From Candidatus Bathyarchaeota archaeon (lineage in GTDB: Archaea; Thermoproteota; Bathyarchaeia; Bathyarchaeales; Bathycorpusculaceae): 64,000 nucleotides of DNA. This document shows positions 1 to 9,005 of the stretch, in pieces. The position numbers and the translations under genes were made by a program. The notes below the pieces were generated by a model. The model was given only the letters and a program-made list of their open reading frames with translations, was not told the DNA's origin and did no database searches. How positions within the stretch are numbered: position 1 is the first letter of the stretch; every line of letters starts with the position of its first letter. The DNA lies in NCBI GenBank assembly GCA_026014585.1, contig JAOZIA010000002.1, positions 41,677 through 105,676 on the forward strand, read 5' to 3'.

Positions 1-561
1 AAGTGGGACGGTAATTATAACGTAGTAACCTAAGGTTAAGAGTGATTTACGTTTAAAAAAGACGACAGAGGCTAAAATTAAGGGTATTGCCAAAAAGTAA
101 AATCCTGAGAAAAACAACACCATCGAAGCTATAATTCCTAAATCTAAAGCGATAACAGTTTTTTGTTTATCGACAAACAGGGGAAAAATAATAAACAAAG
201 CAATCCAGATAGCCACGAAAGCAACACGCGTAATTGTGCCGCCCAATGATGCGATAAAATCAACTGTAGCTAAGTGATAAATTAAACCAAACCCGATAAG
301 CAGACCGCCAACAGTCATGCCCAATCGGGGATTATTATAAACACCAAAAGCAATTAAACCAGCCAAAACCAACGGCAAAGGCTGAGGAAACATTTGCAAA
401 AAAGACATAGCCAAAGCCATGCTTACAAGCGTTAAAACGAGCGTGAATAATTTCAGAGGCATTGGCTCGATTTCTTGGTTTTTAGGTTGCTTTTTTTTGC
501 GGAGTCCAATCTTGAAACGTGACTTTTTTTCTTTCTTAGTCTGGCTTAGCCCCTGTTCCAA
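1..561 (-). CDS. Polytopic membrane protein, C-terminus beyond window edge
   Basis: The frame is open from a TTG codon at 561 to the window edge, giving 187 residues. The N-terminus (about residues 1-35) is strongly basic with Lys/Arg runs, so it is probably cytoplasmic. It is followed by about five or six hydrophobic segments (near 36-55, 62-76, 84-98, 110-130, 137-152 and 155-169). An in-frame TAG lies just upstream of the TTG, which limits the start. I do not recognise the family. It diverges from the tubulin-fold gene at 617 across a 55-bp gap, so the two may share a promoter region. A link to the neighbouring cytoskeleton-like module is only positional. Confidence 0.6.
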   Translation of the reverse strand, partial: MEQGLSQTKKEKKSRFKIGLRKKKQPKNQEIEPMPLKLFTLVLTLVSMALAMSFLQMFPQPLPLVLAGLIAFGVYNNPRLGMTVGGLLIGFGLIYHLATVDFIASLGGTITRVAFVAIWIALFIIFPLFVDKQKTVIALDLGIIASMVLFFSGFYFLAIPLILASVVFFKRKSLLTLGYYVIITVPL

Positions 562-616
562 TTCTTTTACCTAAAACCTTATTTTGTTAATACACTCTTA
601 AGCTTATCGAGAAAAA

Positions 617-2290
617 ATGTCAAAAAAGGCAGAAACAGTCTCAGATGGCATTGAAGACCTCAGCCAAATTGCCAGAAGCCAGTTAAGTTCGCCAAGGAAA
701 GCTATTGTCAGCATTAGTGAATACCCTGGCAAGATTATTCTTAACGCCCCGTTCATCAGTAAAAATAACGTTTTACCCCTATTCATCAGCAAATCAAGCA
801 AAGACATTGTTAAATGGAACCCAGCCGCAAAAGATTTCATCAGCAACACCATCAGTTTAAACAAGGCAGATACACACTTCTGGTTTAACGTTGCAAAGTC
901 AGGCAACAGAATTGCGTCACGCCTAAAGCAGCAACAGATAGAGAAACTAAAAACAGCCATTATAGTTTCTTCTACATGGGATGGCATGGGAAGTGCGCTT
1001 TTGCCGATGTTAGTTTTACAGTTAAAAGAATTGAATGTAAACTCGGTTGCGATAGCGTTGTTGCCATCTCAGGTTCAGCCTATGGATAGCCAATTTAACA
1101 TGGTAGCATCCATTGGAACATGTGCCTCCAAAGATTTGACAACAGTTATACTTGTTAACCGAGATAACCTTGAAAGCTACATTGGAGTAGACAGAAGCGG
1201 CAGCGTCATAACAGGCAACAGCGTCACCAATTACTTTATGGAACTGCTGCTATCTAAAGACAAAGTTGCGCAAGAAGTAAGCGAATTAGCCAAACTGTTT
1301 GACTCCAAAATGTTCACTGTTCTGCTGTCTACGGGGGCAAGCCTGCAGATTTATGGTTCAATAGAAAACATGATTAGCACTACCCTGTTAAAACCTCTTT
1401 TAACTTATGATTTGGCGGATTCAAAAATAATCTATGCAATTGTACGCATACCTTTAGGCCTTAAAGAAAAAGTTACGCAGGGAAAAGTTGAGTTAGCAAT
1501 AGCGAACTGCTTCAAAAACTTAGCTAACATACAAACAATTATGGTAACTGAACCAGTCTATGTTGAAGAAGAAAATGACCGAATAGACATTGCACTTTTA
1601 GTAGGCGGCTTTGACCTTGTAAAAATGTTTGCGCCCATAGAAGAAACAGTCCAATCGATGAAAGACAAAGCGGTTAAAGAACAATTCATAACTGATAATC
1701 AATGGTTAGGCATGACTTACAAAATTACAGGCAAAGACCCGCCACCGCCAGAAATTCCCCTGCCACCAGAGCCAGAAACAGAAATCGTGGAAGAGGATCC
1801 AACTATAATTATGCCCCTTGAAGAAGCTGAGCAAGCAACTATCATTAAAAATATTGAAAGCACACCTGAAATAGAGACAGTATCAGAACCAGTAATTGAA
1901 GCTACAGAGCCAGAGGAGAAAACAGAAGAAGAACCTAAAAGAAACAGAACAAAACAAGAAAAACCGACAGGAAGAACCAGAAAAACAAGAGCAAAAAAAC
2001 CCGTTGAAGAAAACACAAAGGAAACTGTTGTTGAAGAAAAACAGGAACCAGAAGCCACAGAAGCAATCATTACGGAGACACCTGAGGCAGAAACAACAAC
2101 CGCGGAACTTGTCCCTGAAGCAGAACCCAAAACTGAGCAGGAACCAGAATGGATAGAGGAACAAACACAAGTTGAAAACGTAGCTTCAACAGAACCAGAA
2201 AAAACTGAAACAGAAAAGAAAAATCAGGTAGAACAAGAAACGCAAAATGTTGAAAATTTAGGAAATGAGGAGCCAAAAACTCCTCAGTAG
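617..2290 (+). CDS. Divergent FtsZ/tubulin-fold protein with long low-complexity tail
   Basis: Residues about 25-345 follow the FtsZ/tubulin order. A strand and glycine-poor loop at 115-127 reads SSTWDGMGSA where FtsZ has GGGTGTG (T4). An ILVNRDNLESY segment at 178-188 resembles the FtsZ NDRLL region. At 263-270 TYDLADSK resembles the T7 synergy loop (NxDFADV), and a mixed alpha/beta C-terminal subdomain ends near LLVGGFD (327-333). No canonical T1 glycine loop is visible. Residues about 374-557 are Pro/Glu/Lys/Thr rich and probably disordered. I infer a tubulin-superfamily paralogue with impaired nucleotide binding. It is convergent with the larger tubulin-like gene (13-bp gap). Fold assignment is by eye and needs structural confirmation. 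Confidence 0.6.
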   Translation: MSKKAETVSDGIEDLSQIARSQLSSPRKAIVSISEYPGKIILNAPFISKNNVLPLFISKSSKDIVKWNPAAKDFISNTISLNKADTHFWFNVAKSGNRIASRLKQQQIEKLKTAIIVSSTWDGMGSALLPMLVLQLKELNVNSVAIALLPSQVQPMDSQFNMVASIGTCASKDLTTVILVNRDNLESYIGVDRSGSVITGNSVTNYFMELLLSKDKVAQEVSELAKLFDSKMFTVLLSTGASLQIYGSIENMISTTLLKPLLTYDLADSKIIYAIVRIPLGLKEKVTQGKVELAIANCFKNLANIQTIMVTEPVYVEEENDRIDIALLVGGFDLVKMFAPIEETVQSMKDKAVKEQFITDNQWLGMTYKITGKDPPPPEIPLPPEPETEIVEEDPTIIMPLEEAEQATIIKNIESTPEIETVSEPVIEATEPEEKTEEEPKRNRTKQEKPTGRTRKTRAKKPVEENTKETVVEEKQEPEATEAIITETPEAETTTAELVPEAEPKTEQEPEWIEEQTQVENVASTEPEKTETEKKNQVEQETQNVENLGNEEPKTPQ

Positions 2291-2303
2291 TTAATTATTT
2301 TTT

Positions 2304-4961
2304 TTATTTGCCGTTTTCATTGTTTATGTCTTTGATTACTTGTGCTGCGCTGATTCCGTGTTCAAGCAGGTACGAGCGAGATAGGTGTCGTTCGAAGTCG
2401 CTTGATTTCTGGTATAGCAGTTGCATTTCGTCGTATGCTTCAAGGTCTTCTGGTCGTCCTCTTGCGCCAACCACTAGAATTCTGGTTGTCCATGCATCTC
2501 TTGAATCGACAACACGCACAGTGATGGTTCTTGAAACTTCACTGGTTACGTAGCCTGCAAGTGAAGCGTACACTTCCTGTGACATGTCATCAGTCCACAT
2601 TCGAGGTGGCGCAGTGATTGTTACCCAGATGTAGTCGGTTTTGTAGATTGGCTTGAAACCCATGACACTTGGGGTCTTAAAGACGCGTACGACGCTTTTG
2701 AGGTAGTCTTTGTAGTGGTCCATGTCAAGGATGTCTTTGAATATGACTTCGGGTGTGAGGGTTTCTTCTTGTTCTTTGAGTATTTTAAAGACTATTCTCA
2801 TCTGCTCGGTTTCTGTTAGTTCAGAGCATTTTTCAAAGTACTTCTTTGGCTTGACGATTTCAGCCATTTTTTCTTGATAATCCTTGTTGATTTCAACGAT
2901 TTTGGCTAGACGCTTGCGGTAATCTGCAACCAACTCGAAACGTTTGGAGAGCATGTCATAGAACATTAAAGTGTCATCGACTTTCTGTAGGTCCTCCAGA
3001 ACGATTGCTTCTTCCTCGTCCATGCGTTTTAGTTGGCGGTCAATGTTTATCAGTTGTTCGCGGGCGTAACGTTTGTTGCTAAATGTTTTTCTTTGTTCAC
3101 GTTCAAATTTGATGCGGTCAAATTCTTTGCGGCGTTTGCCTTCTTGGACGCGGATAACCTCGTTTTCCTGGTCACTTCTGCGTTCCATACGTCTGGAAAT
3201 AATTCCGCTAACGTATGCTAAGTGCTCGTCAATCATTTTGATTTCGTCTTGAGGTGTACGAAGCATTAACTGGATGAGCAGGTAAATTGTTGCAAGTTCA
3301 GATTTGATGTCTCGGATTTCGGCTAGTTGGAATTCCGCTTCTGGGAGAACTTCGTAGAATCGTTCAAGTGATTCTGCAAGGTAGCGTGTTTCATCGTAGA
3401 ATTTGAGGATGTCTAAGGATTTTTCGGAGAGTTCAACTATGTTGATAAAGTCTTCGAGGATGATTTTTTGGCGTAGCGTGAATACTTGTGAGCTTGGGAT
3501 TAACTGGCGTAGTCTGTCGCATATGTCTGCTTTCTTGTCAGAGAATTCAAGGTGGGTCTTTGTCAGGTTTGTTACAAGAGATTCTAAGTTGTCAACTTTT
3601 CTTGAGCCTTCCTTATGAAGCGTCAAGTCAATGATGGCTTCTTCAACTGGACCAATCTTGCCCATCATCTTTATTGTTGACAAATACCTTGACAGGTCAC
3701 TCATCCAAGATTTAGCTTGCAACTCTATGCCTTTAACGTGCAGTTCTAAGTCGTCTTCTAAGCGTGGATTACTAAATACCAGTGAACGCAACTTGTCCTC
3801 GAACTGTTCCTCAGCAAACGTGCCTGTTTGGATGAGGTAGTTCATGTAAAGCTGCCGGATTAAGCCATAGTTTACTTGTAGAATGTTAAAGATTTCATCC
3901 ATTACGTCAAGTTTTTCGAGGCGGTGGTCATGCATAAGCATTAGGCTTTCAAAGTTTAGTTTGAAGGCTGAAATGTAATTGTCTACTGGATAGATAACTT
4001 TGTAGAGACCAATTGTGTGAGCATAATTGTTGGTTAAGCCTACTTCTGTTCCGATGCCGCCCATGAGGTCTGCCAAGTCAAAATCCATAAGCACATAGAG
4101 CATATCAACGACCATCTCGTCAAGCTCATGCCTTGCAGTTACGATGTCGCCAACTTTAGAGAATGCAGGCAACAACGGCAGGTAAATTAGAGCGTTTAAT
4201 GGGTTACGGTAAAAGTCACCGTACTCTTTGCAGACAAACTCGTTATAATCCTTGTTAAGAATCAAAGCTTGCTCGCTCATCGCTGTGAAAGCGGAACAAC
4301 CTTTTGCTGGTGGGTCATCGCCTCCACATGGAGTGATAACAAAAGCGATTATTGGGACGCCTGAGCCGAGGACTTTTCGCAGGTGCCTTGCGAAGTCAAA
4401 GAATAAGCCGCTGCCGGTTCCTCCTCCTAAACCGTAAACCAGAATGATTGTGGGCGTCATGATTGATGAGAGGGCTTGTTCTTTGAAGACGTTTATGCTG
4501 CTTTTGATTATGCCAAGCTGGTAATAGTTAAGGGCGTAAATGGCTTTTGCAAGCGCTCGTCGTCTGCCAGCGCCACCGGCCATTGGAGGAATAGCCATTG
4601 TTGAATTGAGCCAGGGGATGAACTCTTGGATTTTGGCTCCTTCGCCGACAAGGTATTCGTTGTATTTTATGTTGATGAAATCAAACATGGCTTCGGCGGT
4701 TGGGAACTTTACTGATTGCGCCACAAGACGTAGGCGTTCTTTGGGGATGCCTGATTTTACCATCTGTTTCATTAAGGATTCATAGTTTTCTTGAAGACTT
4801 CTAATTTCAGGGTCAGCAATGTCGATGGCTAATAGGGAAATTCTGGTAATGTCATGTTTTAGTAAGTCCATTGTTTTTTGGTTGTTCATGAAAGCTTCGA
4901 CAATGTTGGTTCCTGCTGAACCAAGCCCAACGACTTGAACACTATTTTGGTATATTCTCAA
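2304..4961 (-). CDS. Tubulin/FtsZ-superfamily GTPase with coiled-coil C-terminal extension
   Basis: This 885-residue protein begins with a nucleotide-binding fold: T1-like GLGSAGTN (12-19), tubulin signature GGGTGSG (179-185), and T7-like LMDFDLADL (291-299) with the Asp residues needed for GTP hydrolysis in FtsZ. Family knowledge predicts GTP-dependent polymerisation. It is more than twice the length of FtsZ. Residues about 350-780 are helical and charged (likely coiled coil), then a small globular end follows (about 790-885). The closest description is the tubulin-like (Tubulin_2) class rather than division FtsZ. Its ATG overlaps the TGA of the upstream membrane-protein gene (ATGA), implying translational coupling and joint function. 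Confidence 0.85.
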   Translation of the reverse strand: MRIYQNSVQVVGLGSAGTNIVEAFMNNQKTMDLLKHDITRISLLAIDIADPEIRSLQENYESLMKQMVKSGIPKERLRLVAQSVKFPTAEAMFDFINIKYNEYLVGEGAKIQEFIPWLNSTMAIPPMAGGAGRRRALAKAIYALNYYQLGIIKSSINVFKEQALSSIMTPTIILVYGLGGGTGSGLFFDFARHLRKVLGSGVPIIAFVITPCGGDDPPAKGCSAFTAMSEQALILNKDYNEFVCKEYGDFYRNPLNALIYLPLLPAFSKVGDIVTARHELDEMVVDMLYVLMDFDLADLMGGIGTEVGLTNNYAHTIGLYKVIYPVDNYISAFKLNFESLMLMHDHRLEKLDVMDEIFNILQVNYGLIRQLYMNYLIQTGTFAEEQFEDKLRSLVFSNPRLEDDLELHVKGIELQAKSWMSDLSRYLSTIKMMGKIGPVEEAIIDLTLHKEGSRKVDNLESLVTNLTKTHLEFSDKKADICDRLRQLIPSSQVFTLRQKIILEDFINIVELSEKSLDILKFYDETRYLAESLERFYEVLPEAEFQLAEIRDIKSELATIYLLIQLMLRTPQDEIKMIDEHLAYVSGIISRRMERRSDQENEVIRVQEGKRRKEFDRIKFEREQRKTFSNKRYAREQLINIDRQLKRMDEEEAIVLEDLQKVDDTLMFYDMLSKRFELVADYRKRLAKIVEINKDYQEKMAEIVKPKKYFEKCSELTETEQMRIVFKILKEQEETLTPEVIFKDILDMDHYKDYLKSVVRVFKTPSVMGFKPIYKTDYIWVTITAPPRMWTDDMSQEVYASLAGYVTSEVSRTITVRVVDSRDAWTTRILVVGARGRPEDLEAYDEMQLLYQKSSDFERHLSRSYLLEHGISAAQVIKDINNENGK

Positions 4962-6004
4962 TATCTATATCCTCCGCCGTATCCTCTTGAATCATCATAA
5001 CCTTCATCATATCCTTGGTCCTCATCGGCACCTACGGAATCTTCTAAACGTTGCTTGATGTTTGCCAAGTTTGCAGCTAAGTTTCGGTCTATTCTTTGTG
5101 CACGCATACTTAGCCCTTCTAAATCCTTGATTTGATCTTCAACCATCATTTTGATGTAGCTGGCTTTGCCTCTGTTTCGGAAGAACAAGAAAGCAAAAAG
5201 AACCGCAATGACTGCGAACACTGCAACTAATGGAAGGAATAACATTTGCATAAGCTGTGTTGGTGGAGCAGAAATGTTTAGGCTTTTTAGCATTGCTATC
5301 GCGGTATCAGCTAACCCGGCGTTAGCTGCTTCCTGAGATTGCTGAATCACACTATTGTACATTGCTAAGAAAGATGCGTCGACACCTTGGCTTTGCAGTG
5401 AACTATAGGTGGATTGTGCCTGACCTAGCAGGTTGTTGTATTGGTCGATTTTTGCATCAGTTATTTTTGGTTGAACAGCATCAAGAGTTGCGCCGTTGGG
5501 GTCTTTTAATGCGATAACGGTTATTGGAACTGCTTTGTGAAGGGTTACATCACCATAGGTTTGAGCAACTTTCCCAGATGCTTTTCCTATACAATTCAAC
5601 GTTAAGGTTCCTGCAGTTTCAGGGAAAGAGAAAGATTGCGAACTTGGGTTATAACCTGAACCTAAGGGGTAACCGTTGGTTTGTTCCCAAAGATGATCAA
5701 GTGAAGATTTAGTTAATTCTGTGCTTAAAGTTAAGCTTGTTGAAGGGTTATTAACAGAAATTTTTATGGTTACAGCAACTTTTATTGTGGCACCATCAAT
5801 AATTGAGCCAGTACCACTTATTGTATTAGCTTGAAAGTCTCTGTCAATAATGACTTGACCAGTGTTGTAATCAGAAATTGTGTATTTGGTTATCCAGCTT
5901 CCTTGACCAACCGCTGCTGAAGCTGGGGTAAATGCAGCGATATAACTCAGTGAGCTTATAATTAATAAGACAGTTATACTTAACGCGATTAGCTTGTTCC
6001 TCAT
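4958..6004 (-). CDS. Secreted-domain membrane anchor coupled to the tubulin-like GTPase
   Basis: I chose the ATG at 6004 (348 residues) because GAGGG lies about 10 nt upstream; a longer reading to 6085 adds a basic stretch without support. There is a signal peptide (about 1-31), a beta-rich extracellular domain (32-185), a helical membrane-proximal part (about 185-245), one transmembrane helix (253-275), a charged cytoplasmic helix (282-325), and a Gly/Tyr/Asp-rich tail ending YGGGYRY. The stop overlaps the start of the tubulin-like gene. The layout suits a membrane receptor or anchor whose cytoplasmic tail meets the GTPase. I recognise no named family for the ectodomain. Confidence 0.75.
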   Translation of the reverse strand: MRNKLIALSITVLLIISSLSYIAAFTPASAAVGQGSWITKYTISDYNTGQVIIDRDFQANTISGTGSIIDGATIKVAVTIKISVNNPSTSLTLSTELTKSSLDHLWEQTNGYPLGSGYNPSSQSFSFPETAGTLTLNCIGKASGKVAQTYGDVTLHKAVPITVIALKDPNGATLDAVQPKITDAKIDQYNNLLGQAQSTYSSLQSQGVDASFLAMYNSVIQQSQEAANAGLADTAIAMLKSLNISAPPTQLMQMLFLPLVAVFAVIAVLFAFLFFRNRGKASYIKMMVEDQIKDLEGLSMRAQRIDRNLAANLANIKQRLEDSVGADEDQGYDEGYDDSRGYGGGYRY

Positions 6005-6060
6005 TTTAGGCTTCCCTCGGTTTTTTTTTATTGTACGATGAATATAACGTTTGTGTTTTT

Positions 6061-6074
6061 CACTCTTAAATAGG
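6061..6074 (-). promoter_or_regulatory. TATA-like element for the membrane anchor/tubulin-like operon
   Basis: On the minus strand the sequence reads CCTATTTAAGAGTG, an archaeal TATA-like box about 60 nt upstream of the ATG at 6004. Transcription would start near 6035-6040, leaving a short leader that includes the GAGGG ribosome-binding site. Single-site motif call. Confidence 0.35.
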
Positions 6075-6216
6075 CTTCCAACCATGTAAATTTAGATACA
6101 GTTCTAACAGATTAATGTATACTAACAAGCCATTTCTCAGGCCTTAAAACTATGAACAACTTAAGACAAAGCAACGGTTATTTTTAGAATTTAACGGTAA
6201 TGTTATTAGGAGTTTT

Positions 6217-7182
6217 ATGCTAGTAACCACACGCGCGCGAGCTGAAATAATTATGAAAATTGTTAATGTCCGTTTACCAGACAAACTACTCTCAGAAGTG
6301 GACACGCTATCTGAAAAACACAGTTTAAGCCGCTCAGAAATCATGCGCCAAGCATTAACCGTCTACCTACACCTGATGGAAAACGCGGGCACCATGCTAC
6401 GACCCCTAAGCTTCCAAATCAAACCCGCCCAAATAGTCTACACTCGAAGAGGTGACGTATCAATCATGAAAGTCCCCACGGGGCACGCAGTTGTTGTGGG
6501 CTCCACCTCGTCTGGCGCGGTTGAACCAAAAATGATGGATAAAGTCAAGGTTGACGGCAAAGTCTTAGGCAAATTTTTGGCTAGAGTCGCATTGATGGAT
6601 GTTACTGCAACGGGAGCCTTCCCCCTTTTGCTTTCAGTCACTTTGGGTGTTGAGCAGGAACCGACTGGAAACGAAATTTTAGAGGGCATACGCAGAGAGA
6701 CACGGGTTCTGGGTTTGGAGCCTAATCAGGTTTTGCTGGAAAACACAGAGGACAATTTTGAAACCGTGCAGACGGGTGCGGGCTTAACGGTGATTGGGTT
6801 TGCAAACGAAAACGAGCTACGACTGGGAAAAACTGTGCCAGGTGACTTGGTTGTTGCGGTTGGTAAGCCTAAAGTTGGTGATGAGGTGATTCCTGCGGAG
6901 GTTCACGGTGAGATTGCTGATTTGAAAAATGTGGTTTCGCTATCGCAAAGGAAATATGTACATGACATTGTAGCGGTTGGTAGTCTTGGGATTGCTAATG
7001 AAGCAAAGATGATGGCGTTTGCTGTTGGTAAACAGTTAAAGTTTAGTGAGGTTCAAGGGGTGGATTTGGAGAAAACTGCGGGCCCAGCCACTGTGGTTTT
7101 GGTTACGGTTAATCCTGAAAAACTTGAAGATCTCAAAGCATTAATCCCTAAACCAATCAACGTTATTGGAAAAATAATTTAA
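6217..7182 (+). CDS. Ribbon-helix-helix protein fused to an AIR-synthase-like domain
   Basis: Residues about 12-55 form a CopG/NikR-type ribbon-helix-helix DNA-binding motif (VNVRLPDKLLSEVDTLSE, then a helix with SRSEIMRQAL). The remaining 260 residues are alpha/beta with Gly-rich loops and resemble the PurM/HypE/ThiL/SelD (AIR synthase) superfamily. Candidate roles are a ligand-sensing regulator or an ATP-using enzyme controlling its own synthesis; a CblS-like alpha-ribazole kinase is one possibility I cannot confirm. AGGAG lies 4-5 nt before the chosen ATG; ATG 6253 is an alternative start at the RHH domain. Its end overlaps the convergent ClC gene by 4 bp. Confidence 0.6.
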   Translation: MLVTTRARAEIIMKIVNVRLPDKLLSEVDTLSEKHSLSRSEIMRQALTVYLHLMENAGTMLRPLSFQIKPAQIVYTRRGDVSIMKVPTGHAVVVGSTSSGAVEPKMMDKVKVDGKVLGKFLARVALMDVTATGAFPLLLSVTLGVEQEPTGNEILEGIRRETRVLGLEPNQVLLENTEDNFETVQTGAGLTVIGFANENELRLGKTVPGDLVVAVGKPKVGDEVIPAEVHGEIADLKNVVSLSQRKYVHDIVAVGSLGIANEAKMMAFAVGKQLKFSEVQGVDLEKTAGPATVVLVTVNPEKLEDLKALIPKPINVIGKII

Positions 7183-8888
7183 GAGCCAGACAGTAACTCC
7201 ACGATTTTTTTGACCACATCAATACCTGAAACCACACCAATCAAAGAACCATCATCATTCTCCACGAAAAGATGGTCTTGCTGAGTTTCCAACATTAACC
7301 GGGCGGTTTCTTCAAGACTGGTTTGTTCTCTAACAAGCACGGGGCTATGCAGAATGGTTTTGGATAGATTAAGGGAATGCCGTGAAACATCAATAAAGCC
7401 TATGTCCTCCAAGTTGAGCACTCCAATTACATGTCCTAAATTGTCCACTACTGGAAGAACACGTAGTTTTGTGTCTTCAAAAATAATCAGCGCATCCTTC
7501 ACAGTGCTACCATGATGAAGGTAAACAGGTGTTCGGGTCATGGTATCCTTCAGGGTTGTTTTCTTTAGTTTTTCAGGCACCACTTTTTGGGCTCTAAGGA
7601 AGAAACGCTCCAAAGCTAACTCTTCAGCTTTTAGCCGTGTTCTAGGCTGAAGAGGATAGAACGAGTGTTTTCCTGATACTACATAACTTACCACGTTAGC
7701 AAGCAAAGCGGGTATAGCGAAAAGTCCACCTAACGTTTCCACCACGAAAGCAACAGGGGTTAGCAGGACTTTATGTGTTGCTCCAACCAGCGCGGCCATG
7801 CCCACTGCTACGAACATTACAGCATAGTTTACGTTGAAAAGTTGAGCAAAAATGTAGCCTATGCCTGAGCCTATAACAATTGTTGGGAAGAATAATCCAC
7901 CGCTTCCACCAAAATTGAGAGTGAAGGATGTCGCGAAAGTTTTCAGCAAAACAATTAAGACCACAGCAAGAAGGCTAAGGCTTGTTCCCTGAATGATTGC
8001 ACTTGTAAAGTTTAAGCCAACTCCGATGGTGTATAGTGACAAGATGCCTGAAATACTCAAAAAAGAGGCTGCAATGCAAATTAGACCCGCGTTACCGACT
8101 TTTTTTCTTATTTTAAAGCTTACCTCGCCCATCCAAGCAAACGTTTTGGTGAAGAACACAGCATATAAACCGCAAATTATGCCCAGTAATAAAGAGAGCA
8201 GAATTGCGTCATAAGTTATCTCCGTGGTTAATACTGGACCAAAAATTGGTTCACTGCCCAATACAGCTATTGAGAACAGGTACGCTGGAACAGAGGCCAC
8301 AACAGCTTCAATGAAAGTTTCCCTGTCCAAATCGTTTTTGTAGGGAATTTCTAAAGCAAACAAAATACCCGTCAAGGGAGTGCGGAAAGTTGCAGCCAAT
8401 CCAGCCGCGGCACCCGCAATAAAGAGGCGTCTTCGCAAATCAGAGTGAATTTTAAATCGTCTTGCGATCGCAGAGGCAACCCCGCCGCCCACCAGCAAAC
8501 TGGGACCTTCAGGACCTGCACTTCCACCTAAGCCAATAGTTAGCATTCCAGCGGTGGGTTTTACTAAGGAATCCTCAAGGTTGATTTCGCCGTTTGTTAA
8601 ATGGTAGGCTTCAAGCACGGTGTGGGTGCCTGAACCAGTGTTTTTGTTTTTTGCGAAGCGTTTAACCAGAAAATATGGTAAGCCTATTGCCAGAAATGAC
8701 AGGGGAACAATTAGGAATACTGAGATGGTTAAGGCTTGTTCGGTTAGGCTCCATAGTTGCTGATAGAGAAGGTAAAAGCTAGTTGAAACAGAGGCAGCTA
8801 TTAAACCAACTCCGACAACCAGCAAGTAATACTCTAAGCCTTCACTAATTCTACTCATTTTCAGGCTCGACACAGCAAGATATACCAT
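7179..8888 (-). CDS. ClC-family chloride channel/transporter with tandem CBS domains
   Basis: The 569-residue membrane protein carries ClC selectivity signatures: GGSAGPEGP near residue 120 (equivalent to GREGP, with the gating Glu retained) and GGSGGLFFP near 330 (the GxFxP region). About a dozen hydrophobic helices are followed by two CBS domains (about residues 445-500 and 505-565) that usually bind adenine nucleotides and regulate transport. It would move chloride or exchange chloride and protons across the cytoplasmic membrane. It stands alone on the minus strand, convergent with the RHH gene; about 115 bp separates its start from coaD. Confidence 0.93.
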   Translation of the reverse strand: MVYLAVSSLKMSRISEGLEYYLLVVGVGLIAASVSTSFYLLYQQLWSLTEQALTISVFLIVPLSFLAIGLPYFLVKRFAKNKNTGSGTHTVLEAYHLTNGEINLEDSLVKPTAGMLTIGLGGSAGPEGPSLLVGGGVASAIARRFKIHSDLRRRLFIAGAAAGLAATFRTPLTGILFALEIPYKNDLDRETFIEAVVASVPAYLFSIAVLGSEPIFGPVLTTEITYDAILLSLLLGIICGLYAVFFTKTFAWMGEVSFKIRKKVGNAGLICIAASFLSISGILSLYTIGVGLNFTSAIIQGTSLSLLAVVLIVLLKTFATSFTLNFGGSGGLFFPTIVIGSGIGYIFAQLFNVNYAVMFVAVGMAALVGATHKVLLTPVAFVVETLGGLFAIPALLANVVSYVVSGKHSFYPLQPRTRLKAEELALERFFLRAQKVVPEKLKKTTLKDTMTRTPVYLHHGSTVKDALIIFEDTKLRVLPVVDNLGHVIGVLNLEDIGFIDVSRHSLNLSKTILHSPVLVREQTSLEETARLMLETQQDHLFVENDDGSLIGVVSGIDVVKKIVELLSGS

Positions 8889-9005
8889 ATAAAGTTTAAC
8901 ACATTATATCAGGTTTTTTTACCCAAAACAACCCAAAACAAGCCACATCAAGATACAAAAACTCAAAAAAGGTTCCGCGCGCTACTTACGCCTCAAAAAA
9001 CCGAG

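Noticed and set aside
1717..2170. Open frames on the minus strand of 137 and 95 codons
   Set aside because: They are mirror frames of the Pro/Glu/Lys-rich tail of the tubulin-fold gene; the plus-strand frame has a consistent start, length and domain structure.
2304..4961. Canonical division FtsZ
   Set aside because: Length, coiled-coil C-terminal half and neighbours do not match FtsZ; motifs place it only in the wider superfamily.
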